From contig JACPUU010000021.1 in assembly GCA_016192075.1 (NCBI GenBank), positions 124,001 through 188,000 on the forward strand: a stretch of 64,000 bases of DNA, read 5' to 3'. Source of the stretch: Bacteroidota bacterium. GTDB lineage: Bacteria; Bacteroidota; Bacteroidia; Flavobacteriales_D; Crocinitomicaceae. Below the pieces are notes generated by a model. It worked only from the letters and a program-made list of their open reading frames with translations. It was not told the origin of the DNA and ran no database searches. Below are positions 27,322-34,961 of the stretch, in pieces (position 1 is the stretch's first letter; every line of letters starts with the position of its first letter). A program made the translations under genes and the position numbers.

Positions 27322-28425
27322 ATGAAGGAACGGGATATAAGCGTTGACATTTTGCGCGGAATAGCCATTTTTGCAATGATAGCCGCCAATATGGCTCCCT
27401 ACAATTTTCTGGAACCTCATTCTTTTTCATTCCGCATTTACGGCAGCATGGCCGCACCCATGTTTATTTTTCTGGCCGGCATGATGGTGAGTTATACCGC
27501 GACCATCAAAGCACACAAACTGAATTATTACCTCAAAAGAGCCCTTGCAACATTGGCTGTTGCGATGCTCATTGATACGTTTATCTGGGATATTTTACCC
27601 TTTGTTACCTATGATGTGCTCTATGTTATTGCACCTGCCATGCCGCTGATTTTTTTCTTCATTAAACTTCCGCGCATTGCGCAGCTCATTCTTATTGCCG
27701 TTATTTTTGGTGTAACACCGGTTTTACAATATTACCTGGGTTATGCAGATTCGCCGGCAGAAGTGTCTCTTTCTGAAGAAAATTACCTGCAAAAAGCCAG
27801 CGAAATTAGTGTTTGGAGACAGTTTCTCCACGAGGGGTGGTTCCCGTTTTTTCCCTGGATCGGGGTTGCACTTTCAGGGGCCTTTGTGGGCTCATTTAAA
27901 TTCAAAACAGTCCCCGAAATTTTTAATAAAAATCTACTGATTGCCGGTTTGGCACTGCTTATTTCAGGCATTGGCATGTGGTTGTTTTTTATGCCGGAAG
28001 TAAGCACCAACGAAGGATTTGATGGTTCACCGCAATCACCGCTTTTTTATAAATTTTTGATTACCCGTGACGGATATTCTGAATTGTTTTATCCGCCAAC
28101 ACTGTTTTACCTGTTCACATTCCTTGGGTTTATTCTGATACTCATTCCGCTAACAGCCAAATTCCAAAAAAACAGGGTGTTGAATTTGCTTACCGTTTAT
28201 GGCCGGTCGTCACTGCTGGTATATATACTGCACACCCTTTTTATTGCGCTGATTTTTGCCAATGAAAATTCTGTGTTTGGAAACATAGGGCAGCATTCTT
28301 TTGGCATTTTTATGGGATTATACCTGTTGCATGCACTGGTTTTGTGGTTGATTTGCTTTGGAGTTCAGAAACTGAAGCAGGGGAAACAGTTTCCGTTTTT
28401 GATTAATTTCATTTTAGGCGGATAG
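27322..28425 (+). CDS. HGSNAT/DUF1624-type membrane acyltransferase
   Basis: A 367-residue polytopic protein with about ten membrane helices. It begins MKERDISVDILRGIAIFAMI, the 'R-x-x-x-x-D-x-x-R-G' signature of the heparan-alpha-glucosaminide acetyltransferase (DUF1624) and acyltransferase-3 superfamily, followed by FRIYGSMAAPMFIFLAGMM. Such enzymes move acyl groups across the membrane onto sugars; the substrate here is unknown. Start at 27322 because the signature begins there; the frame is open 45 nt upstream but adds an unlikely tail. Divergent from the sensor phosphatase with 64 nt between. Confidence 0.8.
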   Translation: MKERDISVDILRGIAIFAMIAANMAPYNFLEPHSFSFRIYGSMAAPMFIFLAGMMVSYTATIKAHKLNYYLKRALATLAVAMLIDTFIWDILPFVTYDVLYVIAPAMPLIFFFIKLPRIAQLILIAVIFGVTPVLQYYLGYADSPAEVSLSEENYLQKASEISVWRQFLHEGWFPFFPWIGVALSGAFVGSFKFKTVPEIFNKNLLIAGLALLISGIGMWLFFMPEVSTNEGFDGSPQSPLFYKFLITRDGYSELFYPPTLFYLFTFLGFILILIPLTAKFQKNRVLNLLTVYGRSSLLVYILHTLFIALIFANENSVFGNIGQHSFGIFMGLYLLHALVLWLICFGVQKLKQGKQFPFLINFILGG

Positions 28426-28498
28426 CCGGACCGGTATCCTTCACCAGACAAGCGGCGTGGGCGCTTTCAGCCGCTGATGCCTGAACATTAACTGCTTC

Positions 28499-28528
28499 TT
28501 TCAGGACCCATAATTATTCTTAAATTTG
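28499..28528 (+). promoter_or_regulatory. leuS promoter
   Basis: TTTC (28499-28502), 18 nt, then TAAATTTG (28521-28528), a full match to the -7 element. Predicted leader about 40 nt. Confidence 0.5.
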
Positions 28529-28573
28529 CCTACCCTGCTGCAATGCAGCGTTCACGCAAACACAACAAATTAC

Positions 28574-31500
28574 ATGGAATACGATTTCAGAGAAATTGAA
28601 AAAAAATGGCGCAAAAACTGGGCTGAAAATAAAACATTCAGCGCCTCAGACGATACCTCAAAACCAAAATACTATGTGCTGGACATGTTTCCTTACCCAT
28701 CTGGTGCAGGACTTCACGTAGGGCATCCGCTGGGCTACATTGCCTCTGATATTTATGCCCGCTATAAACGGTTACAAGGCTATAATGTGTTACACCCCAT
28801 GGGGTATGATTCGTTTGGTCTGCCCGCTGAACAATACGCCATTCAAACCGGCCAGCACCCTGATAAAACAACAAAAGAAAACATTGCTCGCTACCGCGAC
28901 CAGTTAGATAAAATTGGTTTCTCCTTTGACTGGGATCGTGAAGTAAGAACGTCTGACCCGAATTATTACAAATGGACACAGTGGATTTTTATTCAGCTTT
29001 TTAACAGCTGGTATAACCCGCGCACCAACAAAGCTGAGAAAATTGAAACGCTCATTGCCATTTTTGAAAAAGAAGGTTTTAGCGGAAACGGGCACGACAT
29101 TTTAACCGGGGGCGTTGAAAAAAACCTGGCACCTTTTACCGCAGCAGAATGGAAAAATTTTGATGAACAACAGCAGCAGGAAACATTGATGAACTTCCGC
29201 CTGACCTATCTCGGAGAAGCTTATGTTAACTGGTGCCCCGCATTGGGAACCGTTTTGGCAAATGATGAGGTAAAAGATGGTTTCAGTGAACGCGGCGGCC
29301 ACCCGGTTGAACGTAAATTAATGCGCCAGTGGAGCATGCGTATTACCGCTTATGCGCAGCGATTATTAGATGGTTTAGATACCATTGACTGGAGTGAGAG
29401 TATCAAAGAAGCACAGCGAAACTGGATTGGCAGAAGTGAGGGAGCTTTGCTTAGATTTCAGGTTATGCCCCACCCCGACCTATCCCCAGCCCTTTCCAAA
29501 GGAAAGGGGGCCAATACGCAGGGCTCCTTGCGGAGTGAAGAAGAGCAGGGCTCCTTGCGGAGTGAAAAAGGAAAGGGGGCCAATGCGCAGGGCTCCTTGC
29601 GGAGTGAAGAAGAACAAGATACCAATGCGCAAGGCTCCTTGCAGAGTGGAAAAGGACAGGGGACCAATGCGCAGGACTCCTTGCGGAGTTCAGACAACAA
29701 GCCGGGGTATTTGACAGGGAAGGCTGAAGTATCAAAATTGAATTTGATCCGTGCCAAAGAAATGCGTGATAATCCAACACCCGCAGAAAGTAAACTTTGG
29801 AGTGAATTAAAAACAAAACAACTGGGCCTAAAAATAAGACAACAGCACCTGATTGATATTTACATTGTCGATTTTGTCTGTCTCTCAAAACGCCTGGTAA
29901 TTGAAGTAGATGGTGATATTCATGATCATCAGGTAGACGAAGATTTGGTTCGTACACAAAACCTGATTACGAAAGGATTTAAAGTAATCCGGTTCAAAAA
30001 TGATGAAGTACTCAATAACATTGGTGCTGTTATAAAACAAATCAAACAAGAACTAAACACGTTGCCCGATTTTGCGGACGATTCCGATGAAGCCACCGAA
30101 GGTGTGCTTGAAGAAAGTACCGTCCTTCCCCCTGGGAAGGAACGAGGATGGGAAATAGAAGTTTTCACCACCCGCCCCGACACCATTTTTGGTGTTTCAT
30201 TTGTAACGCTGGCACCAGAGCATGAATTGGTTTCGCAGATCACCACACCTGCGCAAAAAGCTGAAGTAGATGCATACGTAACCAAATCCAAAAACCGCAG
30301 TGAGCGGGAGCGGATGGCCGATGTCAATACAATCAGCGGAGTCTTTACCGGATCGTACGTGCTGCATCCGTTTACGGGAAAACAAATTCCAATCTGGGTT
30401 GGTGATTATGTGCTGGTGGGATACGGAACCGGTGCTGTAATGGCTGTTCCGGCACATGATGAGCGTGATTATAAATTTGCAAAACACTTTAATCTTCCAA
30501 TAACCTTTGTTATTGAGCCACCAAAGAATTCTGTCGAAGCGAAAGCGAGTCCAGAAACGACTCCCCTTTCCTTCGGAGAGGGGCAGGGGGAGAGGTACGG
30601 GGAGGGGGAACAAAAACCCTGGGCTGAAAAAGAAGGAAAATTAATCAACTCCGATTTCCTGAATGGATTGGATGTAAAAGCCGCCATCAAGAAAGCCATT
30701 GCAGAAATTGATGCACGCGGACTTGGAAAAAAACAAATCAATTACCGTTTGCGTGATGCGGTCTTTGGCAGACAACGCTATTGGGGTGAGCCCATTCCGG
30801 TTTATTACCAGAACGGAACGCCTTACGTACTGAATGAAAACGAACTTCCACTGACGTTGCCAGAAGTTGATAAATACCTGCCAACTGAAGACGGTGAGCC
30901 ACCGCTGGCGCGCGCAAATAATTGGAAATACTATCCCACCGCTGGCTCCTCCCAAGGGGAGGAGGACAAGGCCGGCTATAATTACGAACATTCCACCATG
31001 CCGGGCTGGGCAGGTTCATCGTGGTATTTTTTACGGTACATGGATCCGCACAATACCGGTGAATTTGTATCCAAAGAAAAAGCTGCTTACTGGAACCAGG
31101 TTGATCTTTACATTGGTGGATCAGAACATGCAACAGGACACTTATTATACTCCCGTTTCTGGAATAAATTTTTGTTTGACTTAGGCTATATCACCTTTGA
31201 TGAACCTTTTAAAAAGTTGATCAATCAGGGGATGATTTTGGGGAGGAGTAGTTTGCTAACCGCGATGCCGATAAACTTCGAAGTTGGGAAAAAAGATGAG
31301 CTTACAGAAGAAGATTCTAATCTTCAAATGGAGTTGATAAAACAACGTCATTTTGTTTCAAAAAATTTGGCAAAAAAAATTGTTTCTAACGATTTGAATC
31401 AGGAAGAAGAATCTCATGTCGCCGCATGTTTGAAACCTATATTCGATGAAATCAAGAATCGGTTCGCAAAGTATGATCTTAATGAAGATTCTTTAAAACT

Positions 31501-32344
31501 TAATACTATTGTCTTTACAAGGCGTGTAGATATAAAATACATTGATAATGATATTTTAAATATTAAGGACGCGAGTAAGGATCCACTTTTTAGTTTTTTG
31601 AATAAATCTCAAATTGTACCTGAATTGGATGGAACTTATATTTGTGGGAATGAGGTAGAAAAAATGTCCAAAACATATTACAACGTCCAAACACCTGATG
31701 AACTGGTAGAAAAATTTGGAGCTGATACGCTGCGTTTGTATGAGATGTTTTTAGGTCCGCTAGAACAAGCCAAACCATGGGACACACAAGGTATCAACGG
31801 CGTTCACAGCTTTTTGAGAAGATTCTGGCGTTTGTTTCACAACAGCGAAAATGAGTTCAGCGTTTCTGACGGTGAGGCCTCTAAAGAGTCGTTAAAAACT
31901 CTGCATAAAACCATCAAAAAAATTCAGGACGACCTGGAACGTTTTTCATTCAACACCGGCGTTTCTAATTTTATGATTGCCACCAATGAGTTTACCGATC
32001 AAAAGTGCAACAACCGTGCTGTGCTGCGTGAAATGGTAATTTTGCTGTCATCGTATGCGCCGCATATTGCTGAAGAGTTGTGGGAAAAATTAGGTGAAAA
32101 GGGCTCTGTGACCTACGCCCCATTCCCTAAATTCAATCCGGATTATTTAGTAGAAAGTTCATTTGAATACCCGGTTTCGTTCAATGGCAAAATGCGTTTC
32201 AAATTAGAATTGCCGCTGACTTTAAATGCCACTGACATTGAAAAAGAAGTCATGGCGCAGGAAAATACAGCTAAATACCTGGAGGGAAAAGCGCCTAAAA
32301 AAGTAATTGTGGTGCCGGGCAAAATTGTGAACATTGTCATGTAG
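28574..32344 (+). CDS. leuS: Leucyl-tRNA synthetase carrying a DUF559 domain and other in-frame insertions
   Basis: A 1256-residue LeuRS; Bacteroidota homologues usually have about 920-950. Core motifs are intact: HVGH (48-51) in PYPSGAGLHVGHPLG, editing-domain FTTRPDTIFG and GYGTGAVMAVPAHDERDY with the catalytic Asp, QINYRLRDAVFGRQRYWGEP, TMPGWAGSSWYFLRYMDP and a KMSKS loop written KMSKT (1030-1034). Extra material: residues 298-526 hold a repeat tract and a DUF559 nuclease domain; a short palindromic insert follows at about 30525-30614 and another at 30946-30964. Residues about 885-1010 also diverge from the usual pattern. I chose the ATG at 28574 because it begins the conserved MEYDFREIEKKW. 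The enzyme is essential, so the insertions must be tolerated. Confidence 0.95.
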   Translation: MEYDFREIEKKWRKNWAENKTFSASDDTSKPKYYVLDMFPYPSGAGLHVGHPLGYIASDIYARYKRLQGYNVLHPMGYDSFGLPAEQYAIQTGQHPDKTTKENIARYRDQLDKIGFSFDWDREVRTSDPNYYKWTQWIFIQLFNSWYNPRTNKAEKIETLIAIFEKEGFSGNGHDILTGGVEKNLAPFTAAEWKNFDEQQQQETLMNFRLTYLGEAYVNWCPALGTVLANDEVKDGFSERGGHPVERKLMRQWSMRITAYAQRLLDGLDTIDWSESIKEAQRNWIGRSEGALLRFQVMPHPDLSPALSKGKGANTQGSLRSEEEQGSLRSEKGKGANAQGSLRSEEEQDTNAQGSLQSGKGQGTNAQDSLRSSDNKPGYLTGKAEVSKLNLIRAKEMRDNPTPAESKLWSELKTKQLGLKIRQQHLIDIYIVDFVCLSKRLVIEVDGDIHDHQVDEDLVRTQNLITKGFKVIRFKNDEVLNNIGAVIKQIKQELNTLPDFADDSDEATEGVLEESTVLPPGKERGWEIEVFTTRPDTIFGVSFVTLAPEHELVSQITTPAQKAEVDAYVTKSKNRSERERMADVNTISGVFTGSYVLHPFTGKQIPIWVGDYVLVGYGTGAVMAVPAHDERDYKFAKHFNLPITFVIEPPKNSVEAKASPETTPLSFGEGQGERYGEGEQKPWAEKEGKLINSDFLNGLDVKAAIKKAIAEIDARGLGKKQINYRLRDAVFGRQRYWGEPIPVYYQNGTPYVLNENELPLTLPEVDKYLPTEDGEPPLARANNWKYYPTAGSSQGEEDKAGYNYEHSTMPGWAGSSWYFLRYMDPHNTGEFVSKEKAAYWNQVDLYIGGSEHATGHLLYSRFWNKFLFDLGYITFDEPFKKLINQGMILGRSSLLTAMPINFEVGKKDELTEEDSNLQMELIKQRHFVSKNLAKKIVSNDLNQEEESHVAACLKPIFDEIKNRFAKYDLNEDSLKLNTIVFTRRVDIKYIDNDILNIKDASKDPLFSFLNKSQIVPELDGTYICGNEVEKMSKTYYNVQTPDELVEKFGADTLRLYEMFLGPLEQAKPWDTQGINGVHSFLRRFWRLFHNSENEFSVSDGEASKESLKTLHKTIKKIQDDLERFSFNTGVSNFMIATNEFTDQKCNNRAVLREMVILLSSYAPHIAEELWEKLGEKGSVTYAPFPKFNPDYLVESSFEYPVSFNGKMRFKLELPLTLNATDIEKEVMAQENTAKYLEGKAPKKVIVVPGKIVNIVM
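29465..30151 (+). mobile_element. In-frame DUF559 nuclease insertion within leuS
   Basis: 229 codons inserted between LLRFQV and EVFTTRPDT, which are adjacent in normal LeuRS. The left edge bears a palindrome at 29490-29508 (CCCTTTCC/GGAAAGGG) and the right edge one at 30124-30140 (CCTTCCC/GGGAAGG), in a C-rich/G-rich inverted arrangement. Inside, after a repeat tract, residues about 389-493 are a DUF559 domain of the Vsr-like PD-(D/E)XK fold: AKEMRDNPTPAESKLW, IYIVDFVCLSKRLVIEVDGD with the likely catalytic Asp and Glu, and FKVIRFKNDEVLNN. Length 687 bp keeps the frame. It has no intein splice residues. Confidence 0.8.
29519..29690 (+). repeat. Palindromic tandem repeat cassette in the leuS insertion
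   Basis: Five copies of CAGGGCTCCTTGCGGAGT or close variants start at 29519, 29546, 29588, 29630 and 29672; the last four are exactly 42 bp apart. Each contains the palindrome CTCCTTGCGGAG. They encode QGSLRSEEE-like units, which look unstructured. Confidence 0.85.
30525..30614 (+). repeat. Second palindromic insert in leuS
   Basis: A G-rich, low-complexity segment encoding a linker of Glu, Gly, Ser and Pro, absent from typical LeuRS between the editing domain and KEGKLINSDFLNG. It contains a palindrome at about 30563-30583 (CCCCTTTCC, TTC loop, GGAGAGGGG) followed by GCAGGGGGAGAGG, resembling the elements at the DUF559 edges. Confidence 0.6.
30946..30964 (+). repeat. Third palindromic insert in leuS
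   Basis: CTCCTCCC, AA, GGGGAGGAG: a 19-bp palindrome inside a short coding insert (AGSSQGEEDKAG) just before the conserved YEHSTMPGWAGSS block. Confidence 0.6.
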
Positions 32345-32358
32345 TCCGGTAGAAAAAA

Positions 32359-32670
32359 CTACCGCACCAAAAAATACAATGCAAAACTAAGTGCTTCGCA
32401 AACCGCCACGCAAATGACAATTACAATGAGGTTAATTTTTCCGGTGCAGGTTGTTTTGAAATTTTCAGCATCGCGGAAAAAATAACGGCTTCGGGTTGAC
32501 GTACGGTTGCTGGTATCGGTGTGCTGATATTTTTCGTACCCCAATGATCCGGCCCTGAAAAGGCGGGTTTTGATCAAAAATTTGATGACAAAAACGGGGA
32601 GCAGCGAAACAATATTCAATGCCAGAATTAACCCTATCATCAATGCCAGTACACTAAGATTAACGATCAT
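32359..32670 (-). CDS. Small two-helix membrane protein of unknown function
   Basis: A 103-residue protein with two membrane helices (about residues 5-30 and 80-102) separated by a basic loop of about 50 residues (KTRLFRAGSLGYEKYQHTD, RSRYFFRDAEN). No family recognised. It converges with leuS (14 nt between stops) and lies 125 nt downstream of the DWDYWE-repeat gene on the same strand. Confidence 0.6.
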   Translation of the reverse strand: MIVNLSVLALMIGLILALNIVSLLPVFVIKFLIKTRLFRAGSLGYEKYQHTDTSNRTSTRSRYFFRDAENFKTTCTGKINLIVIVICVAVCEALSFALYFLVR

Positions 32671-32795
32671 CAGCAGCTGAGTTTGGTACCGTAAGTTCTA
32701 AAAATATTTCAAGAAAGTCAAGCCTTTGAAAGCAAAGACAACAGTGCAAAAGAGGCAGAACCCCCAAATCAAACCTTTGACAGGAATGTGCTTAA

Positions 32796-33329
32796 TTAAT
32801 TTGTTACTCCCTGAATGTAAATGCTGCTGGTAAAAACAGGAATAAAAAGCACCGCCATTTTTGCGGCATCATTCAGTCCTGAGAGGTTACCGGAAAACTC
32901 CCAGTAATCCCAGTCTTCTGATGTATACGTGCGAATAGTAGCGGTAGCATCGCCTGAAATTTCCCAATAATCCCAGTCTTCTGAGGTATAGGTGCGTGCA
33001 TTGAGTGAAACACCGCTGCCGCGGATCTCCCAATAATCCCAATCTTCAGCGGTATAGGTGCGCAGTGTCACTGCACCGCCGTTTACCTCCCAGTAGTCCC
33101 AGTCTTCTGACGTGTAGGTTCGTATAGTGCCAGTCAGTCCGCCCGATATTTCCCAATAATCCCAATCTTCTGAGGTATAGGTTCTGAATGTACCTGACTC
33201 CCCGGCCACATCATATTCCCAATAATCCCAGTCTTCTGACGTATAGGTGCGCATTTTGCCAGACTGGCCGAACACAACGACTGCGGCAAACAGCAAAAAA
33301 ACGGCAAGTGTATTTTGAAGCATGCGCAT
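32796..33329 (-). CDS. Secreted protein made of six RTYTSEDWDYWE repeats
   Basis: A 177-residue protein with a signal peptide (about residues 1-21, ending VVVFGQ) followed by six near-identical units of 20-23 residues. Each starts RTYT(S/A)EDWDYWE and continues with a variable Gly-rich half (ISGGLTGTI, VNGGAVTL). The tail NDAAKMAVLFIPVFTSSIYIQG is hydrophobic. The strict spacing of aromatic and acidic residues suggests a short beta-solenoid or a ligand-binding repeat. I recognise no family. It starts 16 nt after the stop of the haem/copper T9SS gene, so the two are co-transcribed. Confidence 0.8.
   Translation of the reverse strand: MRMLQNTLAVFLLFAAVVVFGQSGKMRTYTSEDWDYWEYDVAGESGTFRTYTSEDWDYWEISGGLTGTIRTYTSEDWDYWEVNGGAVTLRTYTAEDWDYWEIRGSGVSLNARTYTSEDWDYWEISGDATATIRTYTSEDWDYWEFSGNLSGLNDAAKMAVLFIPVFTSSIYIQGVTN
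32898..33252 (-). repeat. Six tandem ~60-66 bp coding repeats
   Basis: The DNA for each DWDYWE unit has a highly similar core of about 36 bp separated by variable segments. Synonymous changes are scattered among the copies (AATAATCCCA against AGTAATCCCA), so the duplication is old enough to have been filtered by selection on the protein. Confidence 0.8.
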
Positions 33330-33345
33330 ATCCCCTGACAGAATT

Positions 33346-34911
33346 TTAATGATTTAGTATCAGCTTACCGCTGTATGTTTCTCCACCAATAACGGCTGAA
33401 TAAAAATACAATCCCGGGGTTGTTTTGGTTCCGCTTTCTGTGGTGCCGTCCCAGGTAATTTTTTGTTCACCGGCTGACTGATTGCCGCGCACCAGTTTTT
33501 TGATGCAGCGCCCATTCACATCGTAAATGAATACGCTCACAAAACCGCTTTCAGCAAGGGAATATGAAAGTGTGACATCGCCCGATGACGGATTTGGATA
33601 AGCCTGAATCAACGCTGGTTTTGCCAACGCATAATCCTGCTGACTCAGGAAAATGGTGTTTAAACTATCTACATTGATCAACTCATCACCCGGTTCATAC
33701 AACATAAAGTGGAAGTATACCAGGAACATTTCATCCGTGGTATTTAACCCGGCACTGACATTAATGGGCGGATCGTTTGGATTATTTACATTACCTGCCG
33801 TATTATCATAAATACCGCGGCCAAACAACGTAGAATTTACCGGAAGGTATTTCATGTACTGGAAAAAATAAAATTCCTGCCAGTGAAAATCCCACTGATT
33901 GATGCGCACAAAATTAAGTGTGTCATTGGTTGGCGTAACACCATACGACTGAATGTATTTTCCCAGCAGGTGCATGTGCGGAAAAACACTCATCAGCGTA
34001 AGGTCTGCTGCAATGGGTCCGTAACTGGCATCTACTGTATCAATGGTATTTGCCGCAATGGTAAAGCCCCAGTCTTCAATAATTGGTCCGGCATAAATTT
34101 CTCTGAAATTGGTAACCGGTTCAGGATAGAAATAAATATGTACCCGGGTTTGATCCCACTCACCGTAACTGCCATCCGGATAATGCATCGCAAACACAAT
34201 ATTGGAACCTGCCTCAAGCGTCATACCGCTTGAAAAGGTAGCGGTTTCAGGAAAAATGGTAGGTGTTGCACCCGGCGTGTAAGCACCAATAAGGCCCAAT
34301 GAAGTTGGCCCCGTGCAGCTATGACTGGTAGAGTCTGTCGGGTAAGTTCCAGGTCCGTCAGCATACACCAGGCAGTGGTGAACAATGGATGGGTTACCTG
34401 CAATTACTTCAATGGCTTTTATTTTGCGGTTAGCCAGTAATCCGGTCGGCATTGAAAAACAAGCGTAGTCATCCTGAACGGCAGTTGCTTTACTCATGTA
34501 ATTGGGCATGGTAATAACCAAATCAGGCGTGCCGGGTAAAACCTGCTCTCCGTTATAAACAGGTGGCGGCGGTGCAGTTCCAAGATCACCAGATGGACCA
34601 TCGAGATCAACCCAGTTAATGATAATATCACGTTCAGTTTGCGTAAGCAAACGTTCATGAAAATAGCGCTGATACGATGTGTCTGCCGACCACGGCGGCA
34701 TCACATTTCCTTCAACCGCCACTTTAATAGCGGCCCGGTAATCGTATGCGGTTGCATAATCCATCAATGAAAAAGGTCCTATTCCATTCGGGTTATGACA
34801 CTGCGTACAATTGTTATAAAACACCTCAGCAGCATTATCACTCCAGGTGGTTTGCCCGTAGGAAGAAAAAAGCGCTGAACCAAAAGCGAGTACAAGTATC
34901 TGTTTTTTCAT
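33346..34911 (-). CDS. T9SS cargo with cytochrome c-type haem site and copper monooxygenase-like domain
   Basis: About 521 residues. The ATG at 34911 begins MKKQILVLAFGSALFSSYGQ, a clear signal peptide. A haem motif CTQCH sits near residue 35, followed by NGIGPFSLMDYATAYDYR and NVMPPWSAD, as in small c-type domains. The middle (about 150-420) resembles copper type II ascorbate-dependent monooxygenases: SIVHHCLVYADG, FAMHYPDGSYGEWDQTRVHIYF, FPHMHLLGKYIQ. The C-terminus is a T9SS sorting module (AYPNPSSGDVTLSYSL, GLYFYSAVIGG). It is probably a secreted redox enzyme of unknown substrate. It starts 50 nt after the dxr stop. Confidence 0.85.
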   Translation of the reverse strand: MKKQILVLAFGSALFSSYGQTTWSDNAAEVFYNNCTQCHNPNGIGPFSLMDYATAYDYRAAIKVAVEGNVMPPWSADTSYQRYFHERLLTQTERDIIINWVDLDGPSGDLGTAPPPPVYNGEQVLPGTPDLVITMPNYMSKATAVQDDYACFSMPTGLLANRKIKAIEVIAGNPSIVHHCLVYADGPGTYPTDSTSHSCTGPTSLGLIGAYTPGATPTIFPETATFSSGMTLEAGSNIVFAMHYPDGSYGEWDQTRVHIYFYPEPVTNFREIYAGPIIEDWGFTIAANTIDTVDASYGPIAADLTLMSVFPHMHLLGKYIQSYGVTPTNDTLNFVRINQWDFHWQEFYFFQYMKYLPVNSTLFGRGIYDNTAGNVNNPNDPPINVSAGLNTTDEMFLVYFHFMLYEPGDELINVDSLNTIFLSQQDYALAKPALIQAYPNPSSGDVTLSYSLAESGFVSVFIYDVNGRCIKKLVRGNQSAGEQKITWDGTTESGTKTTPGLYFYSAVIGGETYSGKLILNH

Positions 34912-34961
34912 GAACGAAAGATACAATAAATCAGGAAAATAACAAATGCACCCGTTCAGGG

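Noticed and set aside
28441-28490. Terminator after the acyltransferase
   Set aside because: A weak AGCGG/CCGCT pairing with a long loop and no T-run.
29458-29757. Minus-strand open frame with repeated 'LRKEPCAL' units opposite leuS
   Set aside because: It is the reverse complement of the palindromic repeat cassette. The leuS frame is conserved on both sides, so this frame is a by-product.
29465-30151. Intein in LeuRS
   Set aside because: No Cys/Ser at the start, no His-Asn at the end and no Hint-fold motifs. The nuclease type (DUF559) is not one of the usual intein endonucleases.
28638-32340. Other minus-strand open frames opposite leuS
   Set aside because: They have no family similarity and mirror a well-conserved synthetase.
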